From NCBI RefSeq assembly GCF_000383595.1, contig NZ_KB911581.1, positions 5,973,519-6,037,518 on the forward strand: DNA of 64,000 nt, given 5' to 3'. Under the pieces are notes generated by a model that did not search any database, was not told the origin of the DNA, and worked only from the letters and a program-made list of their open reading frames with translations. Numbering within the stretch: position 1 is the first letter of the stretch; each line of letters opens with the position of its first letter. This stretch comes from Streptomyces bottropensis ATCC 25435 (GTDB lineage Bacteria > Actinomycetota > Actinomycetes > Streptomycetales > Streptomycetaceae). The position numbers and the translations under genes were made by a program. This document shows positions 29,716-37,378 of the stretch, one piece after another.

Positions 29716-30462
29716 TCAGCGGGCGTGGAGGCGCTCGCCCACCCAGCGGGCCGCGGCCTCCGGGTCCGGCACCACGCTGACGCCCTCGGGCGCGGGGGGC
29801 CTGCGCACCACGACCACGGGCACCCCGGCCTCCCGGGCGGCGGTCAGCTTCGGCGCGGTCGCGGCACCTCCGCTGTCCTTCGTCACGACGACGTCGACGC
29901 GATGGTGCCGCAGGAGGTCCCGCTCCCCGTCGAGGGTGAAGGGGCCCCGGTCGAGCAGTACCTCCGTCCGGGCCGGGTACGGGGCCTCGGGCGGGTCCAC
30001 GGACCGGACGAGGAACCACAGGTCGTCCAGGGCGGCGAACGCGGCCAGGCCCATGCGCCCGGTGGTGAGGAACACGCGGCGCCCGAGCGTGGGCAGCAGC
30101 CGCGCCGCCTCCGCCAGTGAGCCGACGTCGTGCCAGTCGTCGCCGGTGGCCGGGACCCAGCCGGGCCGGCGCAGCGCGAGCAGGGGAACATGGGTGGTGG
30201 CGGCAGCCCGTGCCGCGTGGAAACTCATGGTCCCGGCGAAAGGATGGGTGGCGTCGATGAGCGCGTCCACCCGGTGCTCGCGCAGCCAGGCGGCCAGCCC
30301 CTCGGCCCCGCCGAAGCCGCCGACGCGGACCTCGCCCGGGGGCAGCCGGGGGCTCGCCACCCGTCCGGCGAGGGAGCTGGTCAGCCGCAGGCCCGGGGTG
30401 CCGTGCAGCAGTTCGGCCAGGCGGCGGGCCTCCGTGGTTCCGCCGAGTATCAGTACGTGCAT
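29716..30462 (-). CDS. cobK: Precorrin-6A reductase CobK
   Basis: 248 residues. It starts MHVLILGGTTEARRLAELL, the classic CobK/CbiJ nucleotide-binding start, and keeps ALIDATHPFAGTMSFHAARA and VVVTKDSGGAATAPKL. It reduces the macrocycle double bond of precorrin-6A with NADPH. Its ATG lies only 18 bp from the divergent cbiD start, with no good ribosome-binding site in the gap, so a leaderless transcript or a promoter within cbiD is likely. Confidence 0.92.
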   Translation of the reverse strand: MHVLILGGTTEARRLAELLHGTPGLRLTSSLAGRVASPRLPPGEVRVGGFGGAEGLAAWLREHRVDALIDATHPFAGTMSFHAARAAATTHVPLLALRRPGWVPATGDDWHDVGSLAEAARLLPTLGRRVFLTTGRMGLAAFAALDDLWFLVRSVDPPEAPYPARTEVLLDRGPFTLDGERDLLRHHRVDVVVTKDSGGAATAPKLTAAREAGVPVVVVRRPPAPEGVSVVPDPEAAARWVGERLHAR

Positions 30463-30480
30463 GGAAGTCCGGGTCCGATC

Positions 30481-31632
30481 ATGAGCAGTGACGAGAAGCA
30501 GCGTGCCGACGGGGGCGGGGGTGCGGCGAAGGGCGGTCGCGCGGCCCAACTCAAGCACACCGGTCTGCGGCCCGGCTGGACCACCGGCGCCTGTGCGACG
30601 GCCGCCACGACGGCGGCGTACACCGCGCTGCTGACCGGCGAGTTCCCCGACCCGGTGACCATCACCCTGCCGAGGGGGCAGAGGCCGTCGTTCGCGCTGG
30701 CCGTGGAGGAGCTGACCGGCGAGAGCGCGACGGCGGGGATCGTGAAGGACGCGGGCGACGACCCGGACGTCACGCACGGCGCGCTGGTCCGGGTCACCGT
30801 ACGGCGACTGCCCGCCGGGGCGGGGGTGGTCTTCCGGGCCGGTCCCGGGGTCGGGACGGTCACCCGTCCGGGTCTGCCCCTGCCCGTCGGGGAACCGGCC
30901 GTGAACCCGGTCCCCCGACAGATGATGCGGGACCACGTCGCCGAGGTCGCGGCCCGGCACGGCGGCACGGGCGACGTCGAGATCACCGTCGGCGTCGACC
31001 ACGGCGAGGAGATCGCCCGCTCCACCTGGAACCCGCGCCTGGGCATCCTCGGCGGGCTGTCCATCCTGGGGACGACCGGGATCGTCGTCCCGTACTCCTG
31101 CTCGGCGTGGATCGACTCCATCCGGCGGGGCGTCGACGTGGCGCGGGCGGCCGGGCGTACGCATCTCGCCGGGTGCACGGGGTCGACGTCGGAGAAGACG
31201 GTCGTCGCCGCGTACGCGCTGCCCGAGGACGCTCTGCTGGACATGGGTGACTTCGCGGGCGCGGTCCTCAAGTACGTGCGCCGCCACCCCGTGGAGCGGC
31301 TGACGATCTGCGGTGGTTTCGCCAAGCTCTCCAAGCTCGCCGCCGGCCATCTCGACCTGCACTCCGCCCGCTCCCAGGTCGACAAGGGCTTCCTCGCGGA
31401 CCTCGCCCGACGCGGTGGCGCGGACGAGGCGCTGGCCGCCGAGGTGGCCGGGGCCAACACCGGGCTCGCCGCGCTCCAGCTGTGCGCGGCGGCCGGGGTG
31501 CCGCTCGGCGACCTGGTCGCGGTGGCGGCGCGCGACGAGGCCCTGTCCGTGCTGCGGGGCGCGCCCGTCGCGGTCGACGTCATCTGCATCGACCGCGCGG
31601 GGGCGATCGTGGGCCGCAGCGAGGTCCGCTGA
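30481..31632 (+). CDS. cbiD: Cobalt-precorrin-5B C1-methyltransferase-like protein CbiD
   Basis: 383 residues. It has LRPGWTTGACATAATTAAYT at the N-terminus and TWNPRLGILGGLSILGTTGI and HLAGCTGSTSEKT further on, all diagnostic of CbiD. CbiD methylates C1 in the cobalt-early route, and actinobacteria commonly use it alongside aerobic-type genes such as cobG and cobN. The first 30 residues are a Gly/Ala/Lys-rich extension, so a later start is possible. It is divergent from cobK, with 18 bp between the start codons. Confidence 0.92.
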   Translation: MSSDEKQRADGGGGAAKGGRAAQLKHTGLRPGWTTGACATAATTAAYTALLTGEFPDPVTITLPRGQRPSFALAVEELTGESATAGIVKDAGDDPDVTHGALVRVTVRRLPAGAGVVFRAGPGVGTVTRPGLPLPVGEPAVNPVPRQMMRDHVAEVAARHGGTGDVEITVGVDHGEEIARSTWNPRLGILGGLSILGTTGIVVPYSCSAWIDSIRRGVDVARAAGRTHLAGCTGSTSEKTVVAAYALPEDALLDMGDFAGAVLKYVRRHPVERLTICGGFAKLSKLAAGHLDLHSARSQVDKGFLADLARRGGADEALAAEVAGANTGLAALQLCAAAGVPLGDLVAVAARDEALSVLRGAPVAVDVICIDRAGAIVGRSEVR

Positions 31633-31685
31633 GTGCGGGGGCCGGCTCGGGTGCGTCGTCGGGTGCGGGTCCGGTGGGGCTTCTC

Positions 31686-31823
31686 GCGCAGTTCCCCGCG
31701 CCCCCGAAAAGCAGGGGCTGCGCCCCATGCTTTTCGAGCCCGAAGGGCCGTCGCTCCCAGGCCCGCAGGGCCGTGTCCTTCAGGCCCGCAGGGCCTGGGC
31801 TTCCAGGGGCGCGGGGAACTGCG
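31686..31823. repeat. Streptomycete-type intergenic inverted repeat
   Basis: The arms GCAGTTCCCCGCGCCCC (left, from 31688) and GGGGCGCGGGGAACTGC (right, to 31822) are perfect complements about 100 bp apart. The interior has repeated GGCCCGCAGGGCC-type motifs, themselves small palindromes. Sequences of this kind recur between genes in Streptomyces. It lies between the convergent cbiD and cobM genes and may also end transcription. Confidence 0.65.
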
Positions 31824-31871
31824 TGACCAGCCCCCACTCACCCGCACCCGACAACGCACCCACCCCGCCCG

Positions 31872-32621
31872 TCAACACCCGTGCCGGTCCCGCTCCGGCG
31901 AGTACAGGTGGCTGTCCCGGAACTGCTCCGCCCCCAGCGTCCGCCCGACCATGATCACAGCCGTACGCAGCACACCCGCCGCCTTCACCTGCCCGGCGAT
32001 CTCCTCCAACGTCCCCCGGAGGATCAGCTCGTCGGGCCGCGAGGCATACGCGACGACCGCGACAGGACAGTCCGCCCCGTAGTGCGGCACAAGCTCCTCG
32101 ACGACCCGGTCCACGTACCGCGCCGCCAGGTGCAGCACGATCAGCGCCCCGCTCCGGCCGAGCGTGGCCAGATCCTCACCCGCCGGCATGGCCGTGGCCC
32201 GCTGCGCGATCCGCGTGAGGATGACGGTCTGCCCGACCGTGGGCACGGTCAGCTCCCGCTTCAGCGCCGCCGCCGCCGCGGCGAACGCGGGCACCCCCGG
32301 CACCACCTCGTACGGCACTCCCGCCGCGTCCAGCCGCCGCATCTGCTCGGCGACCGCGCTGAACACGGACGGGTCCCCCGAGTGCAGCCGGGCCACGTCG
32401 TGACCCTCCTCGTGCGCGCGCACCAGCTCGGCGGTGATCTGGTCCAGGTCCAGCCGGGCGGTGTCCACCAGCCGCGCGTCCGGCGGGCATTGGGCCAGCA
32501 GGTCGATCGGGACGAGGCTGCCCGCGTACAGGCAGACCCCGCAGGCGGCGAGCCTGCGGGCGCCCCGGACCGTGATCAGGTCGGCGGCACCGGGGCCGGC
32601 GCCGATGAAGTACACGGTCAT
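31872..32621 (-). CDS. cobM: Precorrin-4 C11-methyltransferase CobM
   Basis: 249 residues of the tetrapyrrole methylase family. It begins MTVYFIGAGPGAADLITVRG and has LYAGSLVPIDLL, RLHSGDPSVFSAVAEQMR and PTVGQTVILTRIAQRA, the CobM/CbiF signature set. It adds the C11 methyl group with SAM. Its ATG overlaps the stop of cobL (ATGA), so the pair is coupled and forms a two-gene minus-strand operon. Confidence 0.94.
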   Translation of the reverse strand: MTVYFIGAGPGAADLITVRGARRLAACGVCLYAGSLVPIDLLAQCPPDARLVDTARLDLDQITAELVRAHEEGHDVARLHSGDPSVFSAVAEQMRRLDAAGVPYEVVPGVPAFAAAAAALKRELTVPTVGQTVILTRIAQRATAMPAGEDLATLGRSGALIVLHLAARYVDRVVEELVPHYGADCPVAVVAYASRPDELILRGTLEEIAGQVKAAGVLRTAVIMVGRTLGAEQFRDSHLYSPERDRHGC

Positions 32622-33904
32622 CTGTCTGCTCCCGAAGTGGTGTCGGCGGTGTCGGCGGTGTCGAGGGGGGGCTTGCGTACGGCCCACTGGGTCACCGGCA
32701 TCGCCTGCCGCCATCCGGTGAAGCCGCCCACGGGCACGGCGTGCGCCACGGAGAGCCGCACCAGCTCCCCGCCGTGGCGGCGGTGGGCGGCGGCGAGGAC
32801 GGCCTCGGACTCCAGCGTCACGGTGTTGGCGACCAGCCGCCCGCCCACCGGCAGGGCCTGCCGGCAGGCGTCGAGGAGGCCGGGCGCGGTGAGCCCGCCG
32901 CCGATGAACACGGCGTCGGGCGGCGGCAGTTCGGCCAGGGCGGCGGGCGCGGCCCCGGTGACGACCCGCAGGCCGGGCACGCCGAGCCGGTCGGCGTTGC
33001 GGGTGATGCGTGCGGCGCGGACCGGGTCGCGTTCGACGGTCAGCGCCCGGCACGAGGGGTGCGTGCGCATCCACTCGATCGCGATCGAGCCCGAGCCGCC
33101 GCCGATGTCCCAGAGGAGTTCGCCGGGTGCCGGGGCCAGCGCGGCCAGCGTGGCGGCGCGCACGTACCGCTTGGTGAGCTGCCCGTCGTGCTCGTACGCC
33201 TCGTCGGGGAGGCCGGGCCCGGCACCGAGGCGGAGAGCGTCCGGGGCCCGTCGGCATTCGACGGCGACGATGTTGAGGGGGTCGCCGGGCGGGTGCGCGG
33301 GCTCCCAGTCGTCGGCGGTGGTCTCCTCGCCCGTCCGTTCCCTCTCGCCGCCGAGCTGTTCCAGGACCCGCATCCGGCTCGGTCCGAAGCCCCGGTCCCG
33401 CAGCAGGGCCGCGACCTCGGCGGGTGTGCCGGCGTCCGCGCTGAGCACGAGGAGCCGTCGGCCGTCGTGCAGGGCGGCGGCCAGGCGGGCGGCGGGCCGG
33501 CCGACGAGCGTGACGACCTCGGCGTCCTCCAGCGGCCAGCCGAGGCGGGCGGCGGCGTAGGAGACGGAGGAGGGGTGCGGCAGGACGCGCAGCCGGTCGC
33601 CGGCCTCCTCGGCGAGGGCGCGGCCGATGCCGTAGAACATGGGGTCGCCGCTGGCCAGTACGGCGATCCGACGGCCGGAGTGCGCGGCGAGCAGGGCGGG
33701 GACCGCGGGCCGCAGGGGCGAGGGCCAGGTGATCCGCTCGCCCGCGCACTCCGGCGGCAGCAGGTCGAGCTGCCGGGGGGCACCGATCAGGACCCCGGCC
33801 TCGCGCAGCGCCGCTCGGGAGGCGTCGGGGAGGCCGCGCCAGCCGTCGGCGCCGAGCCCGACGACGGTGACGGCGTACGGCGGTCCTGGTCGTGCGGGGG
33901 TCAC
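32618..33904 (-). CDS. cobL: Precorrin-6Y C5,15-methyltransferase/decarboxylase CobL
   Basis: 428 residues from a GTG at 33904. The N-terminal half is a CbiE-type methylase (VTVVGLGADGWRGLPDASRA, VLASGDPMFYGIGRAL). The C-terminal half is a CbiT-type Rossmann methylase (LLWDIGGGSGSIAIEWMRT, VFIGGGLTAPGLL). The fused enzyme methylates C5 and C15 and decarboxylates the C12 side chain. It is followed by cobM with a 4-base overlap. No riboswitch motif is visible upstream, unlike cobN. Confidence 0.93.
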   Translation of the reverse strand: MTPARPGPPYAVTVVGLGADGWRGLPDASRAALREAGVLIGAPRQLDLLPPECAGERITWPSPLRPAVPALLAAHSGRRIAVLASGDPMFYGIGRALAEEAGDRLRVLPHPSSVSYAAARLGWPLEDAEVVTLVGRPAARLAAALHDGRRLLVLSADAGTPAEVAALLRDRGFGPSRMRVLEQLGGERERTGEETTADDWEPAHPPGDPLNIVAVECRRAPDALRLGAGPGLPDEAYEHDGQLTKRYVRAATLAALAPAPGELLWDIGGGSGSIAIEWMRTHPSCRALTVERDPVRAARITRNADRLGVPGLRVVTGAAPAALAELPPPDAVFIGGGLTAPGLLDACRQALPVGGRLVANTVTLESEAVLAAAHRRHGGELVRLSVAHAVPVGGFTGWRQAMPVTQWAVRKPPLDTADTADTTSGADR

Positions 33905-33976
33905 TGCGCGGTACCTCGGGCGGATCGGGGGCGGTTCTCGGTAACGACAGAGGCGCACTCTACTGGGCGGTGACCT

Positions 33977-33998
33977 GCGCACCCGTGCCCGGGTGCGC
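33977..33998. terminator. Hairpin after the lyase-like gene
   Basis: GCGCACCCG and CGGGTGCGC form a perfect 9-bp stem with a TGCC loop, 36 bp past the stop of the minus-strand lyase-like gene and upstream of cobL. It probably isolates the two transcripts. Confidence 0.6.
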
Positions 33999-34033
33999 GG
34001 GAGCCGGCCGCCGCGCTCCCGCGCCGGGCCCGG

Positions 34034-34771
34034 TCAGCGGGTCCAGTGGGTGATGTCGCGGAAGCGGGCCTCGGCGCGGCCGGAGCCGTGGTGGTAGACG
34101 CCGTTCTTGAAGTAGCGGGTGGCGGGGCCGCGGTCGGCGACCGTGAGGACGAGGGAGTTGTCGAGATAGACCTTGATGGTGCCGGTTCCGCTGCCCGCCT
34201 CGTGGGCGATCTTCACGTTGAACCAGGTGTCGTAGGCGTCGGTCTTGAGGACCGTGCCGTCGTAGCGGCGCACGGTGCCGCCGCCGGTGTCGTGGACGTT
34301 GAGCATGATGTCCGTGGCCGGGGTGCCCGAGGGGCGTCGGGTCCGCAGGATCTGGACGAAGGACGCGCGGTCGGCACCGGCCGGAAGGTAGACGTCGGCG
34401 TCCCACATGCGATCGCCGGTGGTGTAGTCGTTCTTCCAGCGCATCTCCGTGCGCGGGCCGGTGGAGCTGCCCTGCTCGAAGGGCTCGTCGGTGGCGTACA
34501 CCCACATGCGGTGGACGCCCCCGGTGTGGCTGTGGCGGTCGCTCAGGTCGAGGTTCCAGGGCTTGTGCCAGCTGTACGTGAACGCGGTCCGGGTCCAGCC
34601 GTCGGTCGGGTCGGCGGCCGGGACGGCAGTGGGGACGGTTCTCGTTGGCGTGGTCGGGGCGGCAGCGGGGGGCGTGGTCGGGACGGCAGTCGGGTCGGCG
34701 GCGGGGGCGGCGGCGACCGTGCCGCCGGCCAGCAGACCCGCTCCCGCCCGCAGGACGGTTCGTCTCTTCAT
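34034..34771 (-). CDS. Secreted polysaccharide-lyase-like protein
   Basis: 245 residues. The start MKRRTVLRAGAGLLAGG is a Tat-type leader. A Pro/Thr/Ala-rich linker (about 25-52) precedes a jelly-roll domain with RTEMRWKNDYTTGDRMWDAD, TWFNVKIAHEAGSG, VYLDNSLVLTVADRG and RYFKNGVYHH. The RTE..., FNVKI and YFKNGVY patterns resemble PL7/PL14-like or related lyases that cut uronic-acid polysaccharides. Exact family and substrate are uncertain. It is divergent from the GH95-like gene, and the operator at 34947 lies between them, so it may be co-regulated. Confidence 0.65.
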   Translation of the reverse strand: MKRRTVLRAGAGLLAGGTVAAAPAADPTAVPTTPPAAAPTTPTRTVPTAVPAADPTDGWTRTAFTYSWHKPWNLDLSDRHSHTGGVHRMWVYATDEPFEQGSSTGPRTEMRWKNDYTTGDRMWDADVYLPAGADRASFVQILRTRRPSGTPATDIMLNVHDTGGGTVRRYDGTVLKTDAYDTWFNVKIAHEAGSGTGTIKVYLDNSLVLTVADRGPATRYFKNGVYHHGSGRAEARFRDITHWTR

Positions 34772-34914
34772 CAGCCTTGTCCTTCCGCGACAGGAAACAT
34801 CGGAGGAGTGCAAACGTCTGGACCAGGTGCCAGAGTGAGCATGGAGGCCAATTCCCCGGCGAGACAGGCTAATTCAGGCCCATGTTGGGCAGGATCTCGC
34901 CACCGGCCGACCCA

Positions 34915-34943
34915 TTGACAGACCCCTCAGCCCTGCCTAGGTT
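34915..34943 (+). promoter_or_regulatory. Consensus promoter of the GH95-like operon
   Basis: TTGACA (34915-34920), exactly 17 bp and TAGGTT (34938-34943) make a near-consensus sigma-70 promoter. The transcript would start near 34950, inside the palindrome at 34947-34965. Confidence 0.75.
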
Positions 34944-34946
34944 CGC

Positions 34947-34965
34947 CGATACACCCGATGTATCG
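34947..34965. promoter_or_regulatory. Operator of the GH95-like operon (CGATACA-N5-TGTATCG)
   Basis: CGATACACCCGATGTATCG is a perfect 7-5-7 palindrome placed right after the -10 box, the position of a classic repressor site. It matches the site upstream of the GH29 fucosidase at 4191-4207. No regulator gene is adjacent to either copy. Confidence 0.7.
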
Positions 34966-34992
34966 ATGATCCGTCAGGTATGGAGGACGATG

Positions 34993-37332
34993 ATGACCTC
35001 GCAGTCGGGGAAGCACTCCCCCCTGCCCCGCCGTGCCGTGATCGGCACCGCGCTGGGCGGCGCGGCAGCGGCGGCCCTGCCCGGGACGGCCCATGCCGGA
35101 CCGGCCTTACCGACGGCGGCACCGGCCACCGGAACCGACGCGCCGGCCGCCCCGGGGAGCAGACGCCCCTGGCAACTCCGCGACACCATGACCACCGACC
35201 GCTCCTGGGACCGGTTCCTACGGGAGCAGGACCTGCGCTGGAGCAGACTGCCCACCCGCTGGTACGAGGGCCCGTTCCTCGGCGACGGGCTGCTCGGCAG
35301 CATGATCTACCAGGAACCGGACGCCAACCGGATCCGTTTCACCGTCCAGCACGGCCGCGTCCAGGACCACCGGCCCGAGTTCGGCAGCGGCTGGGGCACC
35401 TGCCGGCTGCCGGTCGGCCACCTCACGCTCGACCCGGTCGGCACCATCACCGCCGTCGACTGGCGGCTGAGCCTGTGGAACGCCGAGCTGACCGGCACCG
35501 TGACCACCACCGCCGGCACCCTCACCCTCTCCGCCCTCGTCCACGACGAGGTGCTGGCCACCCGCGTGACGGCGGCCGGCGGCGAACGCGCCGTCTGGAC
35601 CTTCCACCCCGAGGAGGCCGTCAGCCCCCGGAGGATCAGCGAGGCCCCGCCCGCCGGCTACACCGCCCACCCGCCCTGGACGACCCGGACCACCGCCGAC
35701 GGCACCGAGCAGGTGCTCCAGCCGCTCGTCGGCGGCCAGACCGCCACCGCCTACCGCCGCGACGGCGACGAACTGCTGCTCGCCGTCGGCCACAGCGCCC
35801 CCTCCACGACCGCCGCCGAGGCCGACTCGCTACGGCACCTCCGGCGCGCCAAGTCCTACAGCACCCTTCGCCGGCGGCACCGCGACTGGTGGCACGCCTT
35901 CTACCCCAAGAGCTTCGTCTCGTTCCCCGACGAACGGCTGCAGAGCTTCCACTGGATCCAGCTCTACAAGGTCGCCTCCGCCAGCCGCGCGGGCGGCCCC
36001 GTCATGGCCACCTGCGGCCCCTGGCTGGAACCGACCCCGTGGCCGGCGGTGTGGTGGAACCTCAACGTCCAGCTGGAGTACTGGCTCGTCCACGGCTCCA
36101 ACCACCTGGAACTCGACTCGCTCGCCACCACCGTGCGCCAGAACCAGGAACAGCTCATCGCCAACGTGCCGGCCGCCTACCGCACGGACAGCTCCGGTGT
36201 CGGCCGCAGCTCGGACATGTTCGCCACCCGGAACGTGGGCCGACCGGGCACCGGCGCCGAGGTGGGCGACCTCACCTGGGCGCTGCACAACGTGTGGCTG
36301 ACCTACCGGCACTCCATGGACAAGGCCCTGCTGCGCGACACGGTCTTCCCGGTGCTGCGCCGGGCGATCAACTACTACCTGCACTTCCTCACCCCGGGCA
36401 GCGACGGCAGGCTGCATCTGCCGAGCACGCTCTCCCCCGAGTATCCGGTCGTGCCGCCGCAGGACACCAACTACGACCTGGCCCTCATCCGCTGGGGCTG
36501 CCGCACGCTCATCGATTCCGCCGAACTCCTCGGTGTGGACGACGAGTTGATCCCGCGCTGGCAGGAGGTGCTGACCCGGCTCACCCCGTACCCGGTCGAC
36601 GACGACGGCTTCATGATCGGCGCCGACACCCCGTACGCGCAGTCCCACCGGCACTACTCGCATCTGCTGATGGTGTACCCGCTGTACCTCGTCAACTGGG
36701 AGCAGCCCGAGAACCGTGACCTGATCACCAGGTCGGTCGTCCACTGGCACGCGCTGCCCAGCGCCCACCGGGGCTACAGCTACACGGGAGCCGCGTCGAT
36801 GTACGCGATGACCGGCGACGGCGACACCGCGATCAGCTATCTGCGGAAGTTCTTCGACCCCACCACCCGCTACCCCTGCCGGCCCAACACCCATTACACA
36901 GAGGCCGGCCCGGTGATCGAGACACCGCTGTCCGCCTCGCAGTCGCTGCACGACATGTTCTGCCAGAGCTGGGGCGGCGTGATCCGCGTCTTCCCCGCCG
37001 TCCCCTCCGCCTGGGCTGACGTGACCCTGCACGACTTCCGCACCCAGGGGGCCTTCCTGGTCAGCGCCGTCCGCAGGGCGGGGACGACCCGGTTCATCCG
37101 GATCAGGAGCCTGGCCGGTGAACCGCTGAAGCTGCGGCACGGGCTCGCCGGCCGCCTCACCGTCCTCCTCGACGACGGCACCCCGGCCCGCACCGACGAC
37201 CTGGGCGACGGCACCCTCGCCATCGACCTGCCCAAGGGCCGCGAGGTGCTCGTCCACTCCGGCTCCCGGCCCGACCTCGTCATCGAGCCGGTCGCCGTCA
37301 GCGAGCCGGGTGCCGCCTGGGGACTGCCGTAG
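34993..37332 (+). CDS. Secreted GH95-like alpha-L-fucosidase/galactosidase
   Basis: About 779 residues from the second ATG (34993), chosen because GGAGG lies 6 bases upstream; the ATG at 34990 is too close. A Tat-like leader (PRRAVIGTALGGAAAAALPG) precedes an N-terminal beta domain (RWYEGPFLGDGLLGSMIYQE) and an (alpha/alpha)6 barrel (VWWNLNVQLEYWLVHGSNHL, LPSTLSPEYPV, YSHLLMVYPLYL). This is the layout of GH95 enzymes, which release fucose or L-galactose from plant or algal glycans. It is followed by GH97 at 46 bp. Its expression probably depends on the palindrome at +1. Confidence 0.72.
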   Translation: MTSQSGKHSPLPRRAVIGTALGGAAAAALPGTAHAGPALPTAAPATGTDAPAAPGSRRPWQLRDTMTTDRSWDRFLREQDLRWSRLPTRWYEGPFLGDGLLGSMIYQEPDANRIRFTVQHGRVQDHRPEFGSGWGTCRLPVGHLTLDPVGTITAVDWRLSLWNAELTGTVTTTAGTLTLSALVHDEVLATRVTAAGGERAVWTFHPEEAVSPRRISEAPPAGYTAHPPWTTRTTADGTEQVLQPLVGGQTATAYRRDGDELLLAVGHSAPSTTAAEADSLRHLRRAKSYSTLRRRHRDWWHAFYPKSFVSFPDERLQSFHWIQLYKVASASRAGGPVMATCGPWLEPTPWPAVWWNLNVQLEYWLVHGSNHLELDSLATTVRQNQEQLIANVPAAYRTDSSGVGRSSDMFATRNVGRPGTGAEVGDLTWALHNVWLTYRHSMDKALLRDTVFPVLRRAINYYLHFLTPGSDGRLHLPSTLSPEYPVVPPQDTNYDLALIRWGCRTLIDSAELLGVDDELIPRWQEVLTRLTPYPVDDDGFMIGADTPYAQSHRHYSHLLMVYPLYLVNWEQPENRDLITRSVVHWHALPSAHRGYSYTGAASMYAMTGDGDTAISYLRKFFDPTTRYPCRPNTHYTEAGPVIETPLSASQSLHDMFCQSWGGVIRVFPAVPSAWADVTLHDFRTQGAFLVSAVRRAGTTRFIRIRSLAGEPLKLRHGLAGRLTVLLDDGTPARTDDLGDGTLAIDLPKGREVLVHSGSRPDLVIEPVAVSEPGAAWGLP

Positions 37333-37378
37333 CAGCCACCGTCCGAGGGCCACGTACACAGCAACAGGGAGGATTCTC

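Noticed and set aside
32618-33904. A second B12 riboswitch before cobL or cobG
   Set aside because: Neither the CCGCCACTGT-type core nor the GCCAGGA-type box is present upstream of these genes.
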